A stretch of 6,602 nt of DNA, taken from positions 1 through 6,602 of the forward strand of contig CALLVF010000073.1 of the NCBI GenBank assembly GCA_938010745.1. Direction: 5' to 3'. Each line of letters starts with the position of its first letter. Within the stretch, counting starts at the first letter, position 1. The DNA comes from an uncultured Patescibacteria group bacterium (lineage in GTDB: Bacteria; Patescibacteriota; Microgenomatia; UBA1406; GWC2-37-13). Positions 1 through 5,637 of this stretch are shown here, piece after piece. Under the pieces are notes generated by a model. That model was not told the DNA's origin, did not search any database, and worked only from the letters and a program-made list of their open reading frames with translations. The translations under genes were made by a program, and so were the position numbers.

Positions 1-237
1 TGCTGATACTCCAAAAAGATTTTCAATCAAGGTCTTTTTTTCTCTATTTTCAGCATACTTTTTCTCAAGAAGAAAACGAATTTTTCCTTTTAAAGATGAC
101 CCGGGAATATAAGGGATGCCTGTTTCAAAATCTTTAACCACTAAGCTATCCATCTCGCCTATCTCATAAGTATCCTGGCCTGTCCCTATATGGAGACCTG
201 TTTGAACACTGATTTTGTATTTCTTAGTGATTGTCAT
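1..237 (-). CDS. csm3: Csm3 (Cas7-family RAMP), N-terminal part, type III-A CRISPR
   Basis: Reading right to left from an ATG at 237, 79 codons are open to the window edge, so the C-terminal part of the gene lies outside. Csm3 forms the repeated backbone of the Csm effector complex and cuts the target RNA bound by the crRNA at 6-nt intervals. The visible residues match the Csm3 N-terminus: GLHIGTG (14-20), the loop EIGEMDSLVV (25-34) carrying D30, which corresponds to the catalytic Asp of Csm3 (D32/D33 in studied homologues), and the RAMP motif PYIPGSSLKGKIRFLLE (42-58). The start overlaps the end of csm2 by 14 nt and has no clear Shine-Dalgarno sequence, which suggests translational coupling. 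It is the third gene of the cas10-csm2-csm3 series, the usual type III-A order. The identification is firm from motifs and from position. Confidence 0.95.
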   Translation of the reverse strand, partial: MTITKKYKISVQTGLHIGTGQDTYEIGEMDSLVVKDFETGIPYIPGSSLKGKIRFLLEKKYAENREKKTLIENLFGVSA

Positions 238-652
238 GTTTTTTTGGATGATAACTTTTAATAATAACGCCATTTAAAAAATCTTTAAAAACCTGTTTTG
301 CATTCTTAAATAAATCTTCTTTAAGATTTTCTTCCAAATTAATCTTATTTATTTTTATTATGTCATTTTCAAATTTTTCTACTTCATTTTTAATAAATTT
401 AGTAAAATCCGCATTTCTTCTAGCAAAATAAATAAATCTCAGCTTTGCAATTTTTAGATGATAAATAGAATTTTCAAAGTCATCTAAAGTTAATTTTTCT
501 AAAGCTTGCTTTAAAACATCAATTTGCTTTCTAACTCCTGTTTTTTCTTCAGGGATTAGATAAGCATTTTTATCTAAATTATTAATTATCTCATCATTTT
601 TTACCACTTTACTTCCACTTAAAATTACTGTATAAAATGATCGATCACTCAT
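224..652 (-). CDS. csm2: Csm2, small subunit of the type III-A CRISPR complex
   Basis: Csm2 is a small, mostly helical protein that forms the inner filament of the Csm complex beside the Csm3 backbone and contacts crRNA and target RNA. The ORF can be opened at a GTG at 661. I prefer the ATG at 652 because a perfect GGAGG lies at 661-665, 8 nt before it, while the GTG would fall on the ribosome site itself. This gives 142 residues, normal for Csm2. The family is divergent. The recognisable parts are the helix around LRFIYFARRN, like the conserved Csm2 segment with K/R-x-x-Y-x-x-x-R-N, and the C-terminal FKDFLNGVIIKSYH, like the Csm2 tail ending in a Y-H pair. The start overlaps the last 8 nt of cas10 and the end overlaps csm3 by 14 nt, so the three genes form one tightly coupled operon. 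This is the only gene of the operon with a strong ribosome site, fitting the need for several copies of the subunit per complex. Confidence 0.9.
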   Translation of the reverse strand: MSDRSFYTVILSGSKVVKNDEIINNLDKNAYLIPEEKTGVRKQIDVLKQALEKLTLDDFENSIYHLKIAKLRFIYFARRNADFTKFIKNEVEKFENDIIKINKINLEENLKEDLFKNAKQVFKDFLNGVIIKSYHPKKHDNH

Positions 653-3008
653 TTTCCTCACCTCCTCTTCGATAAAGTAAAACCAAATTGATAATTGTTT
701 TTAAATTTTCAAGAAACAATTGATCATCGCCAACCAAGCTTTCTCTTGGTATTGTTAATATTTTATTAAAAATATCAATAAAAAATTTATTTTTTTCTTT
801 TTCTTCATCATCAAAGGCATCAATTAAACGATAGTAAAAATAGGCAATTTTTTGCAAAGCCACTGCCTTTTGATAATTTTCATTATCAGGCCTTTCTAAG
901 TAATCAGCTATTTTAAAAACCTTGTAAAAGAAGCTTGTTGAAATATAAGAAGAAGCCAAATTAAAAGCCCAGTCTTTTATTTTCTGCCAGTTGTCAACTG
1001 GTAAACTGGAGTAAAGAAAAGAAAAGCTATTTTTAGTTTTTTTGGCATTTTTTAACTCTTCCTCAACTTTCTCAGAAATTAAAAAAATTGGGTCATCAGG
1101 TTTTGCCAAAGTTGCGCCCAGCGATATCGTCAATTGCGGATTGTAACAGGTAAATTTCTTAAACTGATCATTTAAATAAATCACAAACTCAAGGATATTA
1201 CTCCAAGGACCAATTAGGAAAAAATCATCTCCCCCTGAAAAAACAATATAAATTTTTTCTTTAAATCTTTGATCATCACAGATTAGATAAGATAAATAAT
1301 TTTGGAAAAAAAAGTTAATTCTTCTGGCAAAATGAAGGTAATCAGTTAGCCGATAACCTCTTTCGTTGTTTTCATCTTCTCTAAATTTTAATCCTTGAGA
1401 TATTATCAAAGACATATTATCAACATCACCTTTCAAATAAGCTAAAACTTTTGCTCCAGTCGACTCTTTTGCTATATCAGAAAATGATTTCTTTGGATTA
1501 ACAACGCTGTAATAAATTGTTTTTGAAGGAAATGAAGAAAAATATTTTCCTCCAGTATCCATTTGTCCTTTAAGATTTAAAAATGGCTTAAGGAATAAAT
1601 ATTGACTATCAATATTTTTTTCATTTTCTATATCTAATATTTTTTTATTGTTAAAATCATAAGCAAAAGGTTTTTTTGAAAGAATTTTTTGAGATAGCTC
1701 TAGAAAAAGATGGCACTGAGGACAACTTTTTATCTCTTCATTATTAAAATCATCCTTTTTTGTCAATTTTGGATCACAAGGATTATCACAAAAATCACAA
1801 AGACTACTATCATCAACCTCTTGAGGTTTTAAGCCATTATTTAACTCATCAATTTGGAAAAAAATTTTTTCATCAATTTTCTTCTCATACAATTTATTAT
1901 TTTGACCTGACGTTGCTTCAATAATTGATTTTTTATTAAATGGTATTGCTTGTTTAAAATTATTAATTCTTATCTGTAAACCAAAATCAACCAAGATTTT
2001 TTTATTAATTGTTGAAAAAAATGTCTCAACATTATCAAAAATTTGAGGTTTTTCAGGAAGCAAAAGACTCACATTACCCCCCCAATTATTAATCACTAAC
2101 TGAGGAATTAAATTATTTTGCTTGATTAAATCAAAGGTAATGCTATCCTGGAGAACTTGAATAAAAAGCGATCTTCCTCTTAAAATTTTCCCAGCTTTTT
2201 TTGATTTAATATTAAAGATAAATTTTTGGATTCCAGCTATATCAAAACTTAAAAAATGAAATTTTTCGCCATAATAATAGATAAAAGCAAAAGCGGCAGT
2301 TAATTTAATATGATCATAAAGACTGTTAAGTTGATAAATATCGCGTCTATCTTCAGGAATATGAGTTAAAAAAATTTCAAAAAGATCATCTATATGGTAA
2401 AGAAAAGTTAAGAAATCCACTTGCTCTAAATTAAGGATATTTTTTAAAAAGAAACCTAAATTTTCATTATCGATCAACTTTCCATAATCAATTTTATTTC
2501 GATTCGGATTTAAATCACCTTCTGCTTGGGGTATTAATCTTTCAATTTCATAAAGAGCTGATATTCTGTGAAAATAATCTGGAAGCTGATTTTTTTCATC
2601 GCTGAAAATGTAAGGAAAAATATCTTTTTGATTAACCTCATAACTTGGTTTTGATTCATGCTTAAAAATATCTCTTTGGGTAGCAGCGGCTAAATTATCT
2701 GCTTTTTTTAAAATTTCCAAAATCTCTTTTTGTTCTTGTGAAAGTTCTTTCTCTATTATTTCATCTTGCCTTTCGTGGTGAAGCGAGATAATTTTTTTAA
2801 CAGAATTAAAATCAGAAAAATCTTTAAAAGTTAATAAGTCTTTCCCTAAAAATTTTTTTACTCTTTCCTCACCTGGGTTAAAAAAATTAACAAATATTTC
2901 ACTTAAATAACTATGATTTTCACTAATAAAGTCTTTATTTCTTTGAAGAAATTTACCAAAGTCATGAAAGAGAGCGGATAAAACTAAAATTTTCAGTTTG
3001 TTATCCAT
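645..3008 (-). CDS. cas10: Cas10/Csm1, large subunit of the type III-A complex (HD nuclease and GGDD cyclic oligoadenylate synthase)
   Basis: The 787-residue protein is the signature subunit of type III CRISPR systems. On target RNA binding it degrades single-stranded DNA through its HD domain and makes cyclic oligoadenylates from ATP through its second Palm domain. Visible in order: an HD domain with ALFHDFGK (H15, D16), HHER (H77, H78) and a further Asp in KADNLAA (D104); the first Palm segment FDIAGIQKFIF (255-265) followed by GKILRGRSLF; a four-cysteine zinc site (C404, C407, C429, C432); GDVDNM (527-532); and the cyclase motif GGDD (592-595) in VFSGGDDFFLIG. The helical C-terminal domain D4 follows. 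Both catalytic centres appear intact. The length is typical of Csm1. The ATG has no Shine-Dalgarno sequence; it lies 36 nt after trmD on the same strand. The last 8 nt overlap csm2. The Csm2/Csm3 neighbours place it in subtype III-A and not III-B. Confidence 0.97.
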   Translation of the reverse strand: MDNKLKILVLSALFHDFGKFLQRNKDFISENHSYLSEIFVNFFNPGEERVKKFLGKDLLTFKDFSDFNSVKKIISLHHERQDEIIEKELSQEQKEILEILKKADNLAAATQRDIFKHESKPSYEVNQKDIFPYIFSDEKNQLPDYFHRISALYEIERLIPQAEGDLNPNRNKIDYGKLIDNENLGFFLKNILNLEQVDFLTFLYHIDDLFEIFLTHIPEDRRDIYQLNSLYDHIKLTAAFAFIYYYGEKFHFLSFDIAGIQKFIFNIKSKKAGKILRGRSLFIQVLQDSITFDLIKQNNLIPQLVINNWGGNVSLLLPEKPQIFDNVETFFSTINKKILVDFGLQIRINNFKQAIPFNKKSIIEATSGQNNKLYEKKIDEKIFFQIDELNNGLKPQEVDDSSLCDFCDNPCDPKLTKKDDFNNEEIKSCPQCHLFLELSQKILSKKPFAYDFNNKKILDIENEKNIDSQYLFLKPFLNLKGQMDTGGKYFSSFPSKTIYYSVVNPKKSFSDIAKESTGAKVLAYLKGDVDNMSLIISQGLKFREDENNERGYRLTDYLHFARRINFFFQNYLSYLICDDQRFKEKIYIVFSGGDDFFLIGPWSNILEFVIYLNDQFKKFTCYNPQLTISLGATLAKPDDPIFLISEKVEEELKNAKKTKNSFSFLYSSLPVDNWQKIKDWAFNLASSYISTSFFYKVFKIADYLERPDNENYQKAVALQKIAYFYYRLIDAFDDEEKEKNKFFIDIFNKILTIPRESLVGDDQLFLENLKTIINLVLLYRRGGEENE

Positions 3009-3012
3009 TTAT

Positions 3013-3052
3013 AGTTTAAATTAAATTTAATTCAGTTTAACAAATTAAATTT
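3013..3052. repeat. Imperfect AT-rich direct repeat across the trmD-cas10 junction
   Basis: AAATTAAATTT occurs at 3018-3028 and again at 3042-3052, each preceded by AGTTTAA (3013-3019 and 3034-3040). The second copy covers the last codons and stop of trmD; the first lies in the 36-nt gap before cas10. It could be an operator, a weak AT-rich promoter for cas10 or chance in AT-rich DNA. I see no convincing -35/-10 pair facing cas10 and no terminator. Confidence 0.5.
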
Positions 3053-3815
3053 CATTTTTCAACAAATCCTCTTTTCTCTTCATTGTCTCTTCAAAGGCCT
3101 TTTTTATCCTCCACCTTTCAATTTCCTTGTGATTGCCAGATAGTAAAACTTTAGGAACTTTCAAATTTTTAAACTCTTCCGGTCTGGTGTATTGAGGATA
3201 TTCTAAAAGTCTCACTTTTTTAATTTTTTTCTCTTTTAATTTTTTCAAAATCTCATTTTTGCCAATAAGGGAAATTAAATAATCAACATCATACTCTGAA
3301 AAACTCTCCTTCTCAGTTGCTTCTTTTTCCAAAACACCAGGCACAAGTCTAACAACTGAATCAGTGATTGCCGCAGCAACAATTTCTCCTCCGGTCAAAA
3401 CAAAATCACCCAATGAAACTTCCTCATCAATAAAATTTTTTACCCGCTCATCAACTCCTTCATAATGCCCGACAATAACTATCAGGTGATCTAATTTTGA
3501 GTACTCCCGTGCTTTTTCTTGATTAAAAATCTCCCCTTTTGGTGAAGTAAGAATGATTTTTTCTTTTAATTTTGAATTTTTAACTGCAACTTTTAACTTC
3601 TCTAGCGCTTTATAAACCACATCAACACGAATTATCATCCCTTTGCCTCCTCCATATACTCGATCATCAACTGAACCGCGCTTGTCATAGGCAAAATCAC
3701 GAAGATTAATAATTTCAATCGAAACCAATCCTTTATCTTGAGCTTTTTTAATAATGCTTTCGGCAAAAAAAGAAGAAACCATCTGAGGAAATAAAGTTAA
3801 AATGGAGATTTTCAT
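3045..3815 (-). CDS. trmD: tRNA (guanine-N1-)-methyltransferase TrmD
   Basis: TrmD transfers a methyl group from S-adenosylmethionine to N1 of G37 in tRNAs with G at position 36, which prevents +1 frameshifting; it is essential in most bacteria. The 256 residues show the family motifs in order: KISILTLFPQM (2-12), RDFAYDKRGSVDDRVYGGGKGM (39-60 region), the knotted SAM site with LTSPKGE (89-95), GHYEGVDERV (116-125) and GDFVLTGGE (136-144), then SVVRLVPGVL (153-162), YPQYTRPEEF and VPKVLLSGNHKEIERWR at the C-terminal tRNA-binding domain. R156 matches the catalytic Arg154 of E. coli TrmD. The position of the general base Asp169 holds Glu170. Between ESF (170-172) and LLEYPQYTRP there are about 25 extra, lysine-rich residues. 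The start has no Shine-Dalgarno sequence. The gene is followed after 36 nt by cas10 on the same strand, and its first 78 bp are repeated at 5203-5281. Confidence 0.97.
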   Translation of the reverse strand: MKISILTLFPQMVSSFFAESIIKKAQDKGLVSIEIINLRDFAYDKRGSVDDRVYGGGKGMIIRVDVVYKALEKLKVAVKNSKLKEKIILTSPKGEIFNQEKAREYSKLDHLIVIVGHYEGVDERVKNFIDEEVSLGDFVLTGGEIVAAAITDSVVRLVPGVLEKEATEKESFSEYDVDYLISLIGKNEILKKLKEKKIKKVRLLEYPQYTRPEEFKNLKVPKVLLSGNHKEIERWRIKKAFEETMKRKEDLLKNEI

Positions 3816-3847
3816 AAATTTCAGTTTTAATTTTTAATCTAATTGTT

Positions 3848-3857
3848 TATAATTATA
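3848..3857. promoter_or_regulatory. Palindromic divergent -10 element between trmD and the tRNA-like gene
   Basis: TATAATTATA is a perfect palindrome giving a consensus TATAAT on each strand: plus 3848-3853, minus 3857-3852. Read leftwards it would start trmD with a leader of about 30 nt; read rightwards it would start about 16 nt before the tRNA-Lys-like sequence at 3876. No good -35 hexamer is visible for either direction, so both assignments are inference. Confidence 0.5.
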
Positions 3858-3875
3858 TCCTAAATAAAAATTATT

Positions 3876-3965
3876 GAGCCAGTAGCTTAACTGGCAGATC
3901 CGCCCGATTTTTTGGGCGGAGTTTTAATCTGTTGGTTGAGAATTCGAGTCTCTCCAGGTTCACCA
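3876..3965 (+). pseudogene. tRNA-Lys-derived sequence with internal 22-nt palindrome and encoded CCA (copy A)
   Basis: This sequence aligns end to end with the intact tRNA-Lys at 5293-5365. The first 23 nt match with 3 differences, and everything from the anticodon loop (TTTTAA) to the discriminator matches with about 5. The 8 nt GCAGCAGC, which in the intact gene form the 3' end of the D-stem, position 26 and the 5' side of the anticodon stem, are replaced by TCCGCCC-GATTTTTT-GGGCGGA. The D-arm and anticodon arm therefore cannot form normally. The acceptor stem has an A6-A67 clash and a G3-T70 wobble, and the usually invariant G53-C61 pair of the T-stem is A-C. A CCA end is encoded (3963-3965), unlike the intact gene. 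Removing the palindrome as if it were an intron does not restore a tRNA, because 8 nt would still be missing. It is best called a pseudo-tRNA or tRNA-derived element; a structured RNA with another role is possible. Confidence 0.75.
3899..3920. repeat. GC-rich palindromic insertion, copy in tRNA-like A
   Basis: TCCGCCC, an 8-nt loop GATTTTTT, then GGGCGGA form a perfect 7-bp GC-rich stem standing out in AT-rich DNA. The same element, with loop AATTTTTT read on the minus strand, occurs at 5651-5672 at the identical place in another tRNA-Lys fragment. On the plus strand it is followed by GTTTT, which resembles a weak intrinsic terminator. Its identical placement in two tRNA derivatives argues for a copied unit rather than independent terminators. 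Confidence 0.8.
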
Positions 3966-4169
3966 TTTTGGAAATCGCAGATTCGCAAGTTAAGGTTTTA
4001 GCAGCGCTCCAAGACCTCGCAAGCCTTCTAAAAGTATAATCCAAATTCGCCCAGAGCCGCCAATTCTTTAAAAAGAAGTTTGAGCCGACTTTTTTTACTA
4101 TGACTAATAAATCATGCTGAGTATTTTTTGGGCGGGCGATTTTTTCTCAACTAATGCCAAGTAATTATT
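3966..4169. other. Gene-free stretch after tRNA-like copy A
   Basis: I see no supported gene in these 204 bp. The stretch is richer in G+C than the neighbouring intergenic DNA in places, for example around TTAGCAGCGCTCC and CGCCCAGAGCCGCC. It contains a short hairpin TTCTTT-AA-AAAGAA near 4060-4075 and half of the GC-rich palindrome at 4123-4135. No clean terminator for the 205-aa gene that ends at 4170 was recognised. It looks like degraded mobile DNA, but this is inference. Confidence 0.4.
4123..4135. repeat. Partial third copy of the GC-rich palindrome (right half)
   Basis: ATTTTTTGGGCGG matches the loop and right arm of the 22-nt element at 3899-3920. The left arm TCCGCCC is absent, and it is followed by GCGATTTTTT. 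It may be a decayed copy or a truncated insertion. With only 13 matching bases the relation is suggestive only. Confidence 0.4.
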
Positions 4170-4787
4170 TTATTTCTCTTCTAACTGTGTCTGTCTAGTC
4201 AGTTTTAAAGCTCCAGACAAAACCCTCGCGATTACATGGCTTAGATTAGGAATTTTCTCCCCGCCTTTCGCGATACCGAGTTCTGAAGCCATTGCCGCGA
4301 CTTCACTTTCTGCCATTTCCAATACTTTTCCTTTCATTTTCAATATTTCTTCTGTAGTAAGTTCTTGTGAAGTGGCTATCCGTGCTAATAGCAACCCAGT
4401 CAGAAGGAAAACTACCCGATCTTTATAAGAATCCTTTTCTACGGAGTCAACCGAATCTTCAGAAGAAGCATTTTCTACGCAGCCAGCTGTTTTAAGAAAA
4501 TCGCTCCAAAGGTCAGTGAGCCTAGACAAAAGTTCATGACCATGACCAGCTTTTTTTATGGAGTCAGCTGTCTTAAGTGCTCGCCTTAATTCTCGAATTT
4601 CATCACGAAAATTACTATAATTTTCAGCAGCTTCTTCCCAAGCTTTATCTCTGGCTTCTGGCGAAAAAAATCCAACTGCAGGGTTTAGAAGATTTGCCAA
4701 CATGTCTAAATTATAAAGCCATGTCAATTTTCTTGCTGCTTCTATAAGCTGCCTTTTCATTTCCGGATTCATTGATCTTTCTTTCAT
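4170..4787 (-). CDS. Orphan protein of 205 aa, higher G+C than surroundings
   Basis: I do not recognise this family. The start at 4787 is well supported: AGAAGGTGATAAT directly precedes the ATG, and an extended -10 lies about 40 nt upstream. A second in-frame ATG at 4772 is less likely. The protein is predicted mostly helical and charged. Residues 50-75 (WEEAAENYSNFRDEIRELRR region) look like an amphipathic or coiled-coil helix. A hydrophobic stretch VVFLLTGLLLARIA (125-138) is too short and too near charges to call a membrane span with confidence. A short motif recurs three times: TADSIKK (73-79), TAGCVEN (100-106), SVDSVEK (112-118). Sampled lines give about 40% G+C against about 25-32% elsewhere. 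The gene lies inside the segment bounded by the trmD duplication and between inverted tRNA-Lys copies, so recent transfer is likely. No signal peptide, catalytic motif or defence-domain motif is apparent. Confidence 0.75.
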   Translation of the reverse strand: MKERSMNPEMKRQLIEAARKLTWLYNLDMLANLLNPAVGFFSPEARDKAWEEAAENYSNFRDEIRELRRALKTADSIKKAGHGHELLSRLTDLWSDFLKTAGCVENASSEDSVDSVEKDSYKDRVVFLLTGLLLARIATSQELTTEEILKMKGKVLEMAESEVAAMASELGIAKGGEKIPNLSHVIARVLSGALKLTRQTQLEEK

Positions 4788-4825
4788 ATTATCACCTTCT
4801 CTCTTTTAAAATTTGTAAATAATTT

Positions 4826-4834
4826 ATTATAACA
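4826..4834 (-). promoter_or_regulatory. Extended -10 promoter for the 205-aa gene
   Basis: On the minus strand TGTTATAAT gives a perfect TATAAT (4831-4826) with the TGn extension (4834-4832). Transcription would begin near 4819, leaving a leader of about 30 nt with the AGAAGG ribosome site at its end. No good -35 box lies at 17 nt, as expected for an extended -10 promoter. Confidence 0.6.
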
Positions 4835-4933
4835 AGTTGAGTATATCAAATTTTCCTTATTTACACAATTTCAAATTTAATGATTTTTCCCTTATTTAAT
4901 CTTGTAAAAGTTTTCAATAAAATCGGTATTTGC

Positions 4934-5140
4934 CTAGTGGGCCAAAAATGAAATCTGAGATTCATTATCAGCTAAAATTCCGGTAATCCCTCCCACAATT
5001 CCACAAATTGCAATAGTTATCAAAAAATATTCTGATTTAAAGTGATGTGCTTTTTCGATGGTTTTGTTTTTAAAAAAACTCATTGATCCTCTTATTATTT
5101 CACCGCAAAAATAGTTATGAGGTAAAACAAATATTTTCAT
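4934..5140 (-). CDS. Small single-span membrane protein, unknown function
   Basis: The ORF of 68 codons contains one clear hydrophobic segment, YFLITIAICGIVGGITGILA (38-57), rich in glycine and isoleucine, preceded by lysines and followed by a short polar tail. This fits a single transmembrane helix with the N-terminus inside. Two starts are possible. The ATG at 5140 is preceded by GAGGTGA with a very short spacing. The ATG at 5083 (residue 20, giving 49 aa) is preceded by AGAGGATCA and removes a non-hydrophobic N-terminal part with two cysteine/histidine-containing stretches. The gene lies downstream of the broken trmD copy on the same strand, inside the duplicated-repeat segment. No family is recognised. 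It could be a chance ORF, but the clean membrane helix and ribosome sites favour a real small gene. Confidence 0.5.
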   Translation of the reverse strand: MKIFVLPHNYFCGEIIRGSMSFFKNKTIEKAHHFKSEYFLITIAICGIVGGITGILADNESQISFLAH

Positions 5141-5202
5141 TCACCTCAAAGGTCAATAATGCAAGAAAATCGAAAAAGCAAATTTTTTAATATTTCACTA
5201 TT

Positions 5203-5281
5203 TTGAGCTTTTTTAATAATGCTCTCGGCAAAAAAAAGAAGAAACCATCTGAGGAAATAAAGTTAAAATGGAGATTTTCAT
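5203..5281 (-). pseudogene. Duplicated 5' end of trmD, frameshifted and truncated
   Basis: These 79 nt repeat the first 78 nt of trmD (3738-3815) in the same orientation, starting exactly at its ATG. Two differences are seen: one extra base in the run of A (8 instead of 7 on the plus strand), which shifts the frame after about 17 codons, and one substitution (GAGAGC for GAAAGC). Similarity stops abruptly on both sides, after the ATG (CATAAATTTC against CATTTTTTTC) and beyond codon 26. The copy cannot code for TrmD. It marks the far boundary of the segment 3816-5202 and sits 11 nt from the 3' end of tRNA-Lys, so the arrangement tRNA-Lys followed by trmD may be the original one. Confidence 0.9.
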
Positions 5282-5292
5282 TTTTTTCAAAG

Positions 5293-5365
5293 TGAGCCCG
5301 GAGAGACTCGAACTCTCAACCAACAGCTTAAAAGGCTGCTGCTCTGCCAGTTGAGCTACGGGCCC
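5293..5365 (-). tRNA. tRNA-Lys (anticodon TTT)
   Basis: The full cloverleaf can be drawn. Acceptor stem GGGCCCG with CGGGCTC (one G-T pair), D-stem GCTC/GAGC with loop AACTGGCA, anticodon stem GCAGC/GCTGT around loop CTTTTAA, variable region TGGTT, T-stem GAGAG/CTCTC with loop TTCGAGT, discriminator A. Anticodon TTT reads lysine codons AAA/AAG, heavily used in this AT-rich genome. CCA is not encoded. The 5' flank has no clear promoter and lies within the GIY-YIG gene; the best promoter for a tRNA-like start is upstream of copy B at 5711-5716. The tRNA is thus likely processed from a transcript that also carries the nuclease message. Confidence 0.95.
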
Positions 5366-5614
5366 AGATTTGATTTTTAATAAAACTTCTTCCTCGATAT
5401 GACTTTAAGTATTTTTCTCTTTTTATTGCTTCATCACGGGTTTTAAATTTTTCATTATAAACCAATATCCACTTGCCTTTGTTTTTATAAGTAAACCTTT
5501 CTTTTTAACTGGTAATTCACCATTATGTCTTTTTAGCCTTTTTTCTAAATCTGCTGTTTGCCCAATATATATTTTATTACTTAGTTCATTTTTTATAACA
5601 TAAACATAAAACAT
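5328..5614 (-). pseudogene. GIY-YIG endonuclease gene, one frameshift, 3' end inside tRNA-Lys
   Basis: From the ATG at 5614 the open frame runs 63 codons to 5423. Residues 1-33 are a GIY-YIG core: YVYVIKN (GIY part), IYIGQT (15-20, YIG part), and LEKRLKRHN with R26, H30 and N31. After KKKGLLIKTK the frame loses similarity. The adjacent frame resumes the family pattern: GKWILVYNEKFKTR with the catalytic Glu, then DEAIKREKYLKS and RGRSFIKNQ, and on through WARSSTGRAAAF to a stop at 5328-5330 within the tRNA-Lys anticodon loop. One added A near 5478-5483 (ACAAAGGC to ACAAAAGGC) would restore a single protein of about 95 residues, normal for stand-alone GIY-YIG proteins of this type. The frameshift may be real decay or a homopolymer sequencing error. 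Such proteins cut DNA at specific sites. Its place between a tRNA 5' half and the intact tRNA suggests a homing-like role, by inference. No Shine-Dalgarno sequence is seen. Confidence 0.8.
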
Positions 5615-5637
5615 AATCTTGTTTTTAGTTTGACTTT

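Noticed and set aside
653..661. GTG start for csm2 at 661
   Set aside because: It overlaps the GGAGG motif itself; the ATG at 652 has ideal 8-nt spacing.
3899..3925. Ordinary intrinsic terminator
   Set aside because: The T run after the stem is only four bases and belongs to the tRNA anticodon loop; the same hairpin occurs at the same tRNA position at 5651-5672 with no gene end nearby.
3876..3965. Functional tRNA with a short intron
   Set aside because: Removing the 22-nt palindrome still leaves the tRNA 8 nt short, without a complete D- or anticodon stem, and the G53-C61 pair is broken.
5203..5281. Start of a second functional TrmD
   Set aside because: Only 78 bp are present and an extra base shifts the frame within the first 20 codons.
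5470..5490. Programmed -1 frameshift in the GIY-YIG gene
   Set aside because: ATA AAA ACA AAG is not a slippery heptamer in register and no downstream structure was obvious; mutation or sequencing error is simpler.
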